From DATAYF01 sp036272735 (GTDB lineage Bacteria > Chloroflexota > Ktedonobacteria > Ktedonobacterales > Ktedonobacteraceae), in contig DATAYF010000713.1 in the NCBI GenBank assembly GCA_036272735.1, positions 1 to 8,034 of the forward strand: a stretch of 8,034 bases of DNA. The letters are read 5' to 3'. Below the pieces are notes generated by a model, which saw only the letters and a list, made by a program, of their open reading frames with translations, did no database searches and was not told the origin of the DNA. A program made the position numbers and the translations under genes. Below are positions 1-5,580 of this stretch, piece by piece (positions within the stretch are counted from its first letter, which is position 1; every line of letters starts with the position of its first letter).

Positions 1-155
1 TTTCACCTGACGGACGTATGGCGCCTTGTTAGAACGACCGTACCATCCAGGGCTCTTCCTGTCACGTGTTTTCTGCGCCTGCCGGCGGCGCGGCTTCCAT
101 CCCCCTGCATGCATGCAGGGGCCTTCCGCCGCGAATGGTAATAGCAATCCTAATC
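1..155. other. Intergenic region downstream of the dehydratase operon
   Basis: No gene is supported here. The open frame that crosses it on the plus strand is a shadow of the dehydratase genes. The only structure seen is a nested GC-rich dyad: an inner perfect 20-bp palindrome at 102-121 and an outer 6-bp stem CGCGGC (89-94) / GCCGCG (128-133). It sits 20-70 bases past the stop codon of the minus-strand operon. Confidence 0.6.
89..133 (-). terminator. GC-rich hairpin past the dehydratase operon; possible terminator
   Basis: The arms CCCCTGCATG (102-111) and CATGCAGGGG (112-121) form a perfect palindrome. They are enclosed by a second 6-bp stem (89-94 with 128-133) across a 7 x 6 internal loop. 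It lies just after the stop of the MaoC-type gene and could end or protect that transcript. There is no U-tract after it in the minus-strand direction, so a classical intrinsic terminator is not supported. It could equally be a dispersed palindromic repeat. Confidence 0.3.
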
Positions 156-605
156 TTAGCCGCGTTTGGGAAGTTCCGCACTGAAGCTACCTGTGACCTT
201 GACATCGCCGTTCTGGTCAGCTGCCTGCACCTTGCCGGAGATGAATCCCACGCCGTTCTCCTCGTGGGCGTCGGTAATGGTGCCCGAGCAGGTGATGACA
301 TCGTCCAGGTGCGTCATGCCTTTGAAGCGTACGTTAAATTTGCGCAGCGCCGTGGGGCCGACGTAGTCGCTGAGCATCTGACCCACGAAGCCCATGATGA
401 GCATGCCATGAGCGATAATGCCGCCGGTGCCGATGCTTTCGCCGACCGAGGGATCGGTGTGCAAAGGGTTAAAGTCGCCCGAAGCTCCAGCGTATTTGAC
501 CAGTTGCAGGTGCGTGACGGGGGCTTTGACCAGTGGCGGAATATCATCGCCCGTGTGCACATCCTCGAAATAACGTTTGAGCGGGGTTGGTGCGTTGGTT
601 GTCAT
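156..605 (-). CDS. MaoC-like dehydratase (HadB-like catalytic subunit)
   Basis: A 149-residue HotDog-fold protein of the MaoC/(R)-hydratase family. These enzymes hydrate or dehydrate enoyl/3-hydroxyacyl thioesters in fatty-acid metabolism in the cytoplasm. The signature around residues 40-72 contains the hydratase dyad Asp44 and His49 (GDFNPLHTD) followed by a Gly-rich loop and AHGM (65-68). Length matches single-domain MaoC proteins such as mycobacterial HadB. The start at 605 is chosen because AGGAGG lies 9 nt upstream. An in-frame ATG at 629 lies upstream of that site and is rejected. The gene begins 26 nt after the end of the other HotDog gene, so the two are probably co-transcribed and form a heterodimer, as in HadAB. 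Substrate is not readable from sequence; fatty-acyl or polyketide-type acyl chains are possible. Confidence 0.9.
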   Translation of the reverse strand: MTTNAPTPLKRYFEDVHTGDDIPPLVKAPVTHLQLVKYAGASGDFNPLHTDPSVGESIGTGGIIAHGMLIMGFVGQMLSDYVGPTALRKFNVRFKGMTHLDDVITCSGTITDAHEENGVGFISGKVQAADQNGDVKVTGSFSAELPKRG

Positions 606-614
606 CGTTGCAAA

Positions 615-620
615 CCTCCT
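615..620 (-). promoter_or_regulatory. Shine-Dalgarno site that fixes the MaoC-like start
   Basis: The minus strand reads AGGAGG, 9 nt before the ATG at 605-603. It lies between that ATG and the longer in-frame ATG at 629, and so supports the shorter protein. Confidence 0.75.
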
Positions 621-631
621 GGCATACATTT

Positions 632-1066
632 TTAGCGCACAACAATTGTGGTTCTGGCTTTGACGACTGGCTGATGCTGCTGGTTGGTGTAGAGGGTCTC
701 GGTGGTTACGATATCCATGCCCTTGCGGCTCTTGCCTTCGGCGATAGTGGTGACGCCCGTCAATACCTCACCAGGGTAAATGGGGGCAAGGTACTCGTAC
801 TCTTCCTCACCGTGCAAAATACGCCTCACATCGATGCCCACGCTTGCCAGGTGTTCGCCAGACCTGGGATTGCCCCAAAAGCTGAACATGGTTGGCGCGG
901 TGGGGTACAGCGGCACATCCTGGTAGCCCGCTTCCTGTGCGGCCGCGTGGCTGTGATAAATAGGGTTGGGATCGCCGATAGCCTGCGCCAGCTCGTGCAC
1001 CTTGCCGCGTTCGATTTCAACGGTATAAGCAGGGAAGCTATGACCGACCTTACTGGTATCAAACAT
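632..1066 (-). CDS. MaoC N-terminal-type dehydratase subunit (HadA/HadC-like)
   Basis: A 144-residue HotDog protein of the FAS1-type dehydratase/MaoC N-terminal family, first gene of the pair. The core motif GDPNPIYH (31-38) aligns with the GDFNPLH of the neighbour, but the His at Asp+5 is replaced by Tyr37. This fits a non-catalytic, substrate-binding partner subunit. The segment HGEEEYEYLAPIYPGE (85-100) is the typical second half of this family. The open frame extends upstream to 1351, but the added residues are Cys/Arg-rich and unlike the family. The ATG at 1066 starts a normal-length protein, with a weak purine-rich AGGAAGAG region upstream. An alternative ATG at 1108 falls inside the dyad at 1097-1117. 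The pair probably makes a heterodimeric 3-hydroxyacyl-thioester dehydratase. Confidence 0.85.
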   Translation of the reverse strand: MFDTSKVGHSFPAYTVEIERGKVHELAQAIGDPNPIYHSHAAAQEAGYQDVPLYPTAPTMFSFWGNPRSGEHLASVGIDVRRILHGEEEYEYLAPIYPGEVLTGVTTIAEGKSRKGMDIVTTETLYTNQQHQPVVKARTTIVVR

Positions 1067-1096
1067 AGTACTACTACTCTTCCTGCCTTTCAAAAC

Positions 1097-1117
1097 GTGG
1101 TGAAACATGTTCACCAC
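1097..1117. promoter_or_regulatory. 21-bp dyad, candidate operator of the dehydratase operon
   Basis: A perfect inverted repeat with arms GTGGTGAA (1097-1104) and TTCACCAC (1110-1117) around a 5-bp centre ACATG. It lies 30 bp upstream of the dehydratase start, where a promoter-proximal operator would sit. Size and symmetry match TetR- or GntR-type repressor sites that often control acyl-chain metabolism genes. The regulator is not in the window. No convincing -10/-35 pair was found around it. Confidence 0.5.
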
Positions 1118-1363
1118 AATTCCAATTGCTGCACGTGTATCGGACAGGAAGCCTCTTTGACTTCTACGCTGTTTCGATCCGCACGCAGCACACCGCACTC
1201 CCGTGAAGAAGTGTGTGGCCCTAGCCGGGCAAGTGATTATCGCCGCTGGCGTGACCTGCGCACGCACTTGCAGCAGTGTGAGGAAACCCGCCGACGACAA
1301 TTTCGCTTCCGTAAGAATCCCGGAGCTTACCTGGCGGCTCTGGAAGCTCAACTGCTCACCTGA
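1100..1363 (+). CDS. Possible small Arg-rich protein with zinc-finger-like Cys motif
   Basis: An open frame of about 87 residues, with GTG starts possible at 1097 or 1100 and no clear ribosome site; the true start could be further in, for example the GTG at 1211. It contains CCTC near the N-terminus and later VCGPSRASDYRRWRDLR. That segment resembles the C-x-P-x-C-R-x-x-x-Y-R-R zinc-finger motif of small bacterial DNA-binding-like proteins, but the second Cys is absent. The C-terminus is Arg-rich and ends in a regular helix-like stretch (NPGAYLAALEAQLL). A weak hairpin plus T-tract overlaps its stop codon, which supports it. Against it: poor start, near-abutting position against the divergent dehydratase, and no firm family recognition. 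It may be a decayed gene. Confidence 0.3.
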   Translation: MKHVHHNSNCCTCIGQEASLTSTLFRSARSTPHSREEVCGPSRASDYRRWRDLRTHLQQCEETRRRQFRFRKNPGAYLAALEAQLLT

Positions 1364-1386
1364 AGATTGCCATTCAGCGTTTTTTT
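1360..1386 (+). terminator. Weak intrinsic terminator after the small plus-strand frame
   Basis: CTGAA (1360-1364) pairs with TTCAG (1373-1377) across an 8-nt loop, and seven T residues follow at 1380-1386. The stem is short and AT-rich, so efficiency would be low. The stop codon of the plus-strand frame (1361-1363) lies inside the stem. Confidence 0.35.
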
Positions 1387-1490
1387 ATGCCCAAATTTGC
1401 CTTGTTTTAGAATATTGGTTTTAAGATGCATACATTTAAACGCATTCTTGAAAACAGTCGTCGGCTCCTACATGGATGATTGCCTCTGTC

Positions 1491-1520
1491 AGTATCAGCT
1501 TTATGCACGACGATTGTCAA
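1491..1520 (-). promoter_or_regulatory. Candidate minus-strand promoter in intergenic DNA
   Basis: On the minus strand TTGACA (1520-1515) is separated by 18 bp from GATACT (1496-1491). The -35 is consensus and the -10 matches 4 of 6. It points into 1364-1485, where there is no minus-strand gene. A transcript would either be a long leader for the dehydratase operon or antisense to the small plus-strand frame. Confidence 0.3.
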
Positions 1521-1536
1521 GGCAAAGATCATTCAC

Positions 1537-2592
1537 TCATAACTGCCAGGCACGCACCCCCGTGGTCATGACGTCGAACGAGGATTGACCATAGCCATAG
1601 ATGCCAACGGCTCCCTGGGTATAGGTCGTGTCTTGTACGCTGGTGATGGGTTGATGATTGATGTAGGTACTGATGGTGCTCCCGTTGGCGACAATTGCCG
1701 CCAGGTTGGCCTGGTGCCACCCACGTTTGATAGCTGGACTGTTGCCCTTGCTCAACACGGTGTATTCGTGGTTGATGTCAGCATTAAAGTTAAAGGCATC
1801 GAGGACGTAATCGCCACCTGCGCCGATCACAAAAACATAGCCTTTTTCCGTGGTATTGTCCATGCGAAAGGCGATACCGCTGTAGTCTCCCTGGTTGATG
1901 GTCAGATTCGCCTCTAATGCCAGGTTCGACAGGTTGAAAGCAAGCGTTTTGGAGTGACAGATCAGCGAACCCTTCTCCGTACGGCTCACATGATAGGCCC
2001 CATTCGTGAAGGCGCACGTACCCAGGCCCCCACCCTTCGCGTTGACGGTGGTCTCGTTCCACGCGTAACCTTTGCTGTTATCGTGCATAGGATCATTGAG
2101 CACCAATGTACTTGGGCCGGGAACGTAGGGATCGGCATTGCTATTCTGTTGCGCGCGCGCGGTAGCCGTGGCGTGGCTCTGGGCAAGCGCGGTCGCGGTG
2201 GCGTGTTGCTGTTGCGTCACCTGGGCGTTGTGTTGATTGACAAAGAAGATTCCCGAGCCAAATAGGATAATACACACAACCACTACGCCAATAATGGTAG
2301 TGACCAGGCGACCGCGTCCTTTTTTGGGTGGCTGTGGCGCTGGTGCAGAAGGATAGGGCGTGTAAGGATCGTGAGCATACGGTGGCATTGACGGAGTATA
2401 TGGCGCGTTGGCCGCGTAGGGATCGGGACCGTAGCTTGTGGGCGGCGGCGGTGGTGGTTGGCGCACGTACGAGGCTTCGGCGGTGGGATCATTTATACCG
2501 AGAGCAGAGGCATAACTGCTGGTTGCTGTCCCACATCTTGGGCAAATATTCGCTCCCTCTGGTAACTGCGCACCACAGACGCTGCAATTCAT
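1537..2592 (-). CDS. Zinc-ribbon, single-pass membrane protein with extracellular beta-sandwich-like domain
   Basis: A 351-residue protein of unknown function. The order of parts is: a zinc ribbon at 3-20 (Cys3, Cys6, Cys17, Cys20); a Pro/Tyr-rich low-complexity linker at about 45-90; a basic patch KKGRGR (90-95); one transmembrane helix at about 96-118; two 10-residue repeats of the form xHATATAxAQ at 129-148; and a C-terminal region (160-351) whose pattern of short beta strands (GDYSGIAFRM, GYVFVIG, GAVGIYGYG) suggests a LamG/jelly-roll carbohydrate-binding-like fold. Predicted topology puts the zinc ribbon in the cytoplasm and the C-terminal domain outside. The start at 2592 is chosen because AAGGAG lies 6 nt upstream and the zinc ribbon begins there; the frame extends to 2706 with unlike residues. 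Such proteins are common in Ktedonobacteria. A role in sensing or surface binding is a guess. Confidence 0.85.
   Translation of the reverse strand: MNCSVCGAQLPEGANICPRCGTATSSYASALGINDPTAEASYVRQPPPPPPTSYGPDPYAANAPYTPSMPPYAHDPYTPYPSAPAPQPPKKGRGRLVTTIIGVVVVCIILFGSGIFFVNQHNAQVTQQQHATATALAQSHATATARAQQNSNADPYVPGPSTLVLNDPMHDNSKGYAWNETTVNAKGGGLGTCAFTNGAYHVSRTEKGSLICHSKTLAFNLSNLALEANLTINQGDYSGIAFRMDNTTEKGYVFVIGAGGDYVLDAFNFNADINHEYTVLSKGNSPAIKRGWHQANLAAIVANGSTISTYINHQPITSVQDTTYTQGAVGIYGYGQSSFDVMTTGVRAWQL
2149..2208 (-). repeat. Two 30-bp coding repeats (ATAT linker)
   Basis: Residues 129-138 (QHATATALAQ) and 139-148 (SHATATARAQ) of the zinc-ribbon membrane protein are imperfect tandem copies. They follow directly after the membrane helix and probably form a helical or extended stalk. 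Confidence 0.7.
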
Positions 2593-2676
2593 GACGTGCT
2601 CCTTCTCCTTATATATGCTTAGATGACGCTGTATACTGATGTATAACCTTGCTTCCGTGAGCATTGGTACGCCAAA

Positions 2677-2706
2677 AGTATAGTACAAACTTTGGCAATA
2701 AAACAA
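2677..2706 (-). promoter_or_regulatory. Candidate promoter of the zinc-ribbon membrane gene
   Basis: On the minus strand TTGTTT (2706-2701) and TATACT (2682-2677) are 18 bp apart. The -10 is good and the -35 is poor. It would give a leader of about 80 nt. Confidence 0.3.
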
Positions 2707-2825
2707 GTGTTTGTGTCGTTTCGCCTATCTACCTATGATACGTGGAAGCCGTGGCGCTGTTGCAAACATTTTTAAGCTCAATAAGAATGCCTGTAATATA
2801 TTTTTGGTAAATCATAATTATATTG

Positions 2826-3215
2826 TTATTTCAGCAGCAGCAGTAAAATGCCAAACAGGTCGAAGCCGAGCAGGGTAAAGATAAACGCGAATATACCACT
2901 CAGTATAGCAAGCCGCCAGGCTCGCTGGAGCGTGATAGAACGCTGCGAGTGCTCACGTTGGTGCGTAAGCGTATGTTTTAGCTGGGTCGTGATTTGGGCG
3001 CTGGAGAGGCGTTGCAGCTTTTGGTGCAGTGCAACCTGGCGGTCGCTGAGCGCCTGCTCGAACGCGCTATACACCTCTTCTTCACGCGGAAGTTGGGTTG
3101 ACGGCAAGACGACGCACATAGGTTCGGTGGCATAGGCATCATTCACGCGCGAGGCGCACACATCGTACGATGTGCCAGGTACTGCCTCTGTTATTGGACA
3201 TAGTGTACCATGCAT
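2826..3215 (-). CDS. Small hypothetical protein with C-terminal membrane anchor
   Basis: A 129-residue protein that I do not recognise. Residues 1-44 hold three Cys (6, 20, 34) without a clear metal motif. Residues 45-100 are polar, Gln/Arg/Leu-rich and likely helical or coiled. Residues 103-128 form one hydrophobic helix (LAILSGIFAFIFTLLGFDLF and on) that ends in a single Lys, as in tail-anchored proteins, so the bulk should be cytoplasmic. AGGAGG lies 8 nt upstream of the ATG, a strong ribosome site, and makes the gene credible. It is divergent from the metallopeptidase gene across a 198-bp gap and is followed by AT-rich DNA with no visible terminator. Confidence 0.75.
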   Translation of the reverse strand: MHGTLCPITEAVPGTSYDVCASRVNDAYATEPMCVVLPSTQLPREEEVYSAFEQALSDRQVALHQKLQRLSSAQITTQLKHTLTHQREHSQRSITLQRAWRLAILSGIFAFIFTLLGFDLFGILLLLLK

Positions 3216-3281
3216 AGCTTCTACCTCCTACTTCTCTATTCTCTCTACGATGTAGTTTAGTGGAAATAGAACAGTATTACC

Positions 3282-3297
3282 TGGGCCATATGACCCA
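3282..3297. promoter_or_regulatory. Imperfect 16-bp dyad between divergent genes
   Basis: TGGG (3282-3285) and CCCA (3294-3297) flank the palindrome CATATG (3287-3292); 14 of 16 positions are symmetric. It lies in the divergent promoter region between the small membrane protein and the metallopeptidase, so it may be a shared operator. Confidence 0.3.
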
Positions 3298-3336
3298 TTT
3301 AGCAGAGACTAAGCAATATTTAATCCTTCCTGCCAG

Positions 3337-3367
3337 AAGACAATAGATCAATAGCCACGATTATAAT
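3337..3367 (+). promoter_or_regulatory. Candidate promoter of the metallopeptidase gene
   Basis: TATAAT at 3362-3367 is a perfect -10. The best -35 is AAGACA (3337-3342) with a long 19-bp spacer. A second -10-like TATACT is at 3376-3381 without a partner. Confidence 0.4.
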
Positions 3368-3413
3368 CGACTCTTTATACTAAAAACAGAATAAGCGCGT
3401 AAGGGAGTTTCTC

Positions 3414-3920
3414 ATGCTGGCAACCATTGACGCCAAGGCAGCGAGCCAAATCACAAGCCTACGTGACCTGACCACCTACCTTACAAGTATTTGGAACAAA
3501 CATTTTGCCGACGTTGCACGCGTCAATGATATACAAATTGGCTATGGCTATCCGTGGAAGGGTCGCCTGGGGCTCATTCGTCTCTCGTCCGATGAAGGCG
3601 TCTCTTTCATCGGCATCAACACCCTGCTTCAACTTCCACAGGTGCCAGAGTGCGTACTAGTGACCACTATCGCGCACGAACTCGTGCACTACGCGCATGG
3701 CTTCGGCTCGCCCTTGCCACGACCCTACAAGCATCCCCACGCCAATAAAGTAGTGGATCGGGAATTGGAACACCGTCAGTTGGGGCAACAATTGCGCAGT
3801 TGTAACGAATGGATTGACAAGTACTGGTATCCGTTTTATGATACACAACATGCAACTGGTTGCGTAAGTACATTGGCAGCCAGGCGTGCAGCCCGTCAGG
3901 TTCGCGATTCGCAATGCTAG
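3414..3920 (+). CDS. Putative SprT-like zinc metallopeptidase (HExxH)
   Basis: A 168-residue protein with the zincin motif HELVH at residues 88-92 (zinc ligands His88 and His92, catalytic Glu89) in a hydrophobic helix context (VTTIAHELVHYAHGFG). Downstream His107, His109 and Glu117/Glu119 are candidates for the third ligand. The layout (small domain, HExxH followed within 20 residues by a His-rich segment) resembles SprT/WLM-type domains, but the exact family is not certain. There is no signal peptide, so it should act in the cytoplasm. A purine-rich AAGGGAG lies 6 nt upstream of the ATG. The last 20 residues are Ala/Arg-rich. It has its own promoter region and is not tightly linked to rho. 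Confidence 0.75.
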   Translation: MLATIDAKAASQITSLRDLTTYLTSIWNKHFADVARVNDIQIGYGYPWKGRLGLIRLSSDEGVSFIGINTLLQLPQVPECVLVTTIAHELVHYAHGFGSPLPRPYKHPHANKVVDRELEHRQLGQQLRSCNEWIDKYWYPFYDTQHATGCVSTLAARRAARQVRDSQC

Positions 3921-4266
3921 CAAGCGAGATAGATACAGCCTGATACGCGAACATCCATTGAGCGCGTATTCCTTGATCAATTCCCTTGACAGCAATTATT
4001 CCCTGTGCTATATTGCAACTAGCTTCGAAAATATGTACCACGCCACCCGACAGATCACAGGTTCCCAATTGTGTTATTAAAAAATGCCTAGCGTAGTTTT
4101 TTTTATAATGTCTTTGGTACGTTGGTCGACACCTCTTAACATTCACCAAGCTGCTTGTCGTCGCACGTCTTTCAGCCAGAGAAGTTTTTCGAAACTACCC
4201 ATGTATATGCCATTTCCCACTGTGATACGTTAAAAACACCTATTGAGTCTCAACGCAGAAAGGAGC
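3921..4266 (+). other. Intergenic region and long leader of rho
   Basis: No gene was found in these 346 bases. They hold a strong promoter (3986-4014), a T8 tract at 4097-4104 preceded by a very weak stem (CTA/TAG flanked by A and T runs), a small TTCG-loop hairpin (AGTTT 4183-4187 with AAACT 4192-4196), and a region at 4151-4250 with 26 C against 17 G by hand count. Mild C over G bias is expected of Rho-binding RNA. Confidence 0.55.
3986..4014 (+). promoter_or_regulatory. Strong sigma-A type promoter for rho
   Basis: TTGACA (3986-3991), a 17-bp spacer, and TATATT (4009-4014) preceded by TGC (extended -10). This is the best promoter in the window. Expected transcription start is near 4021, giving a leader of about 245 nt before rho. 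Confidence 0.75.
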
Positions 4267-5571
4267 ATGGGGCGCGCATCCTCGCCTATTACCGCCCTAC
4301 ATATCGTGAATATAGCTGAGTTAGAAACAAGAACTATAGCCGAATTACGCGATCTGGCACGCGACCTCGAACTGACAGGTTATAGTACCCTCAAGAAACA
4401 AGATCTGGTCTTCCGTCTTCTCCAAGCCAATACCGAGCAGCAAGGAAATATTTTTAGCGCTGGCGTGTTGGAAATTGTGGAAGATGGCTTTGGATTTTTG
4501 CGCCAGGAACGCTTTTTACCAGGAAATATGGATGTGTACGTCTCCCAATCGCAGATCCGCCGCTTTGGCTTGCGCACTGGAGACATGGTTTCAGGACAGA
4601 TCAGGCCACCAAAGGATAACGAGAAATACTACGGACTGTTGCGCGTCGAAGCTATCAACGGAGTCGATCCCGAAATTGCCAAACGTCGCCCCCACTTCGA
4701 TGTCCTCACCCCGATCTCACCACAAGCGATGTTCAATCTCGAAACCAACGCATCCAACATTACCGGCCGTATTATCAACCTGGTATCACCCATTGGTCGT
4801 GGGCAGCGCGGCTTGATCGTCTCACCACCTAAGGCCGGTAAAACGATGGTGCTCAAGTCCATCGCGAACTCGATCACCGAAAACTACGACGATGTGCATT
4901 TGATGATCGCGCTGATCGGTGAGCGTCCAGAAGAAGTAACCGACATGAAACGTTCGGTGCGCGCGGAGGTCATTAGCTCGACCTTCGATGAGCCGACCGA
5001 GGCCCATACTCGTGTCGCCGAAATGGTGCTGGATCGCGCCAAACGCCTGGTCGAAAGTGGCCGCGACGTGGTTGTGTTGTTAGACAGCATCACACGCCTG
5101 GCTCGTGCCTACAACCTGGCAGTGCAGCCGAGCGGGCGTACCCTCTCCGGTGGCCTCGACCCCAGTGCACTCTTCCCGCCCAAGCGCTTCTTTGGGGCTG
5201 CGCGTAAGATCGAAGAAGGCGGCAGCATGACGATCATGGCCACCGCGCTCGTCGATACTGGTAGCCGCATGGATGATGTGATTTACGAAGAATTTAAGGG
5301 CACCGGCAACATGGAACTGGTGCTGAACCGTAAATTGGCTGAGCGCCGCGTCTTCCCCGCCATCGACATTTCCCTTTCCAGCACACGCCGCGAAGAGTTG
5401 CTGCTCGACGACAAGACGCTGCGTGCAGTCGTCGTGATGCGCCGTATGTTCTCGACACTTTCCGATCAGCCCGGCCGCGGCTCATTGGAGGCGATGGAGG
5501 CGTTAATGCAGCATATGACGAAGACCAGCAACAATCTAGAGTTCCTGGCTACCCTCCACAAGAGCATTTAG
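4267..5571 (+). CDS. rho: Transcription termination factor Rho
   Basis: A 434-residue hexameric RNA-dependent ATPase/translocase that ends transcription at Rho-dependent sites. Domains: N-terminal Rho_N helical region (about 14-52); cold-shock-like RNA-binding domain (about 64-135, with DGFGFLR); RecA-like motor (about 155-434). Walker A is PPKAGKT at 187-193, the catalytic Glu region is GERPEEVTD (218-226), Walker B is VVVLLDS (268-274), the Q-loop region follows SGRTLSGGLDPSALFPPKRF, and the Arg-finger region is LNRKLAERRVFPAID. Length is typical. Where E. coli Rho has Asp210 in DERPEEV, this protein has Gly. Start: ATG at 4267 has AGGAG only 1 nt away, which is tight; a TTG at 4243 would add eight residues but has no ribosome site. 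The aldehyde dehydrogenase gene follows 9 nt after the stop. Confidence 0.97.
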   Translation: MGRASSPITALHIVNIAELETRTIAELRDLARDLELTGYSTLKKQDLVFRLLQANTEQQGNIFSAGVLEIVEDGFGFLRQERFLPGNMDVYVSQSQIRRFGLRTGDMVSGQIRPPKDNEKYYGLLRVEAINGVDPEIAKRRPHFDVLTPISPQAMFNLETNASNITGRIINLVSPIGRGQRGLIVSPPKAGKTMVLKSIANSITENYDDVHLMIALIGERPEEVTDMKRSVRAEVISSTFDEPTEAHTRVAEMVLDRAKRLVESGRDVVVLLDSITRLARAYNLAVQPSGRTLSGGLDPSALFPPKRFFGAARKIEEGGSMTIMATALVDTGSRMDDVIYEEFKGTGNMELVLNRKLAERRVFPAIDISLSSTRREELLLDDKTLRAVVVMRRMFSTLSDQPGRGSLEAMEALMQHMTKTSNNLEFLATLHKSI

Positions 5572-5580
5572 AGGGAATCT

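Noticed and set aside
1067..1351. N-terminal extension of the upstream dehydratase to 1351
   Set aside because: The added 95 residues are unlike the family, and a normal-length start exists at 1066.
66..1363. Long plus-strand open frames across the dehydratase genes (66-635 and 587-1100)
   Set aside because: They lie antisense to two clear HotDog genes and show no family motifs. Only the part after about 1100, which does not overlap a real gene, is kept as a weak candidate.
2701..2712. Small palindrome AAACA/TGTTT near the zinc-ribbon gene promoter
   Set aside because: Five-base arms in AT-rich DNA are expected by chance.
4033..4080. A 15-codon leader peptide before rho
   Set aside because: There is no ribosome site and no residue pattern that suggests translation-coupled attenuation.
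4079..4104. A-tract, short stem and T8 in the rho leader as an intrinsic terminator
   Set aside because: The stem has only three core pairs (CTA/TAG) and an asymmetric bulge; it is too weak to call. The adjacent TATAAT at 4104-4109 lacks a -35.
3657..4149. Minus-strand open frames over the metallopeptidase and the rho leader
   Set aside because: They are antisense to the HExxH gene, have no recognisable domain and no ribosome site.
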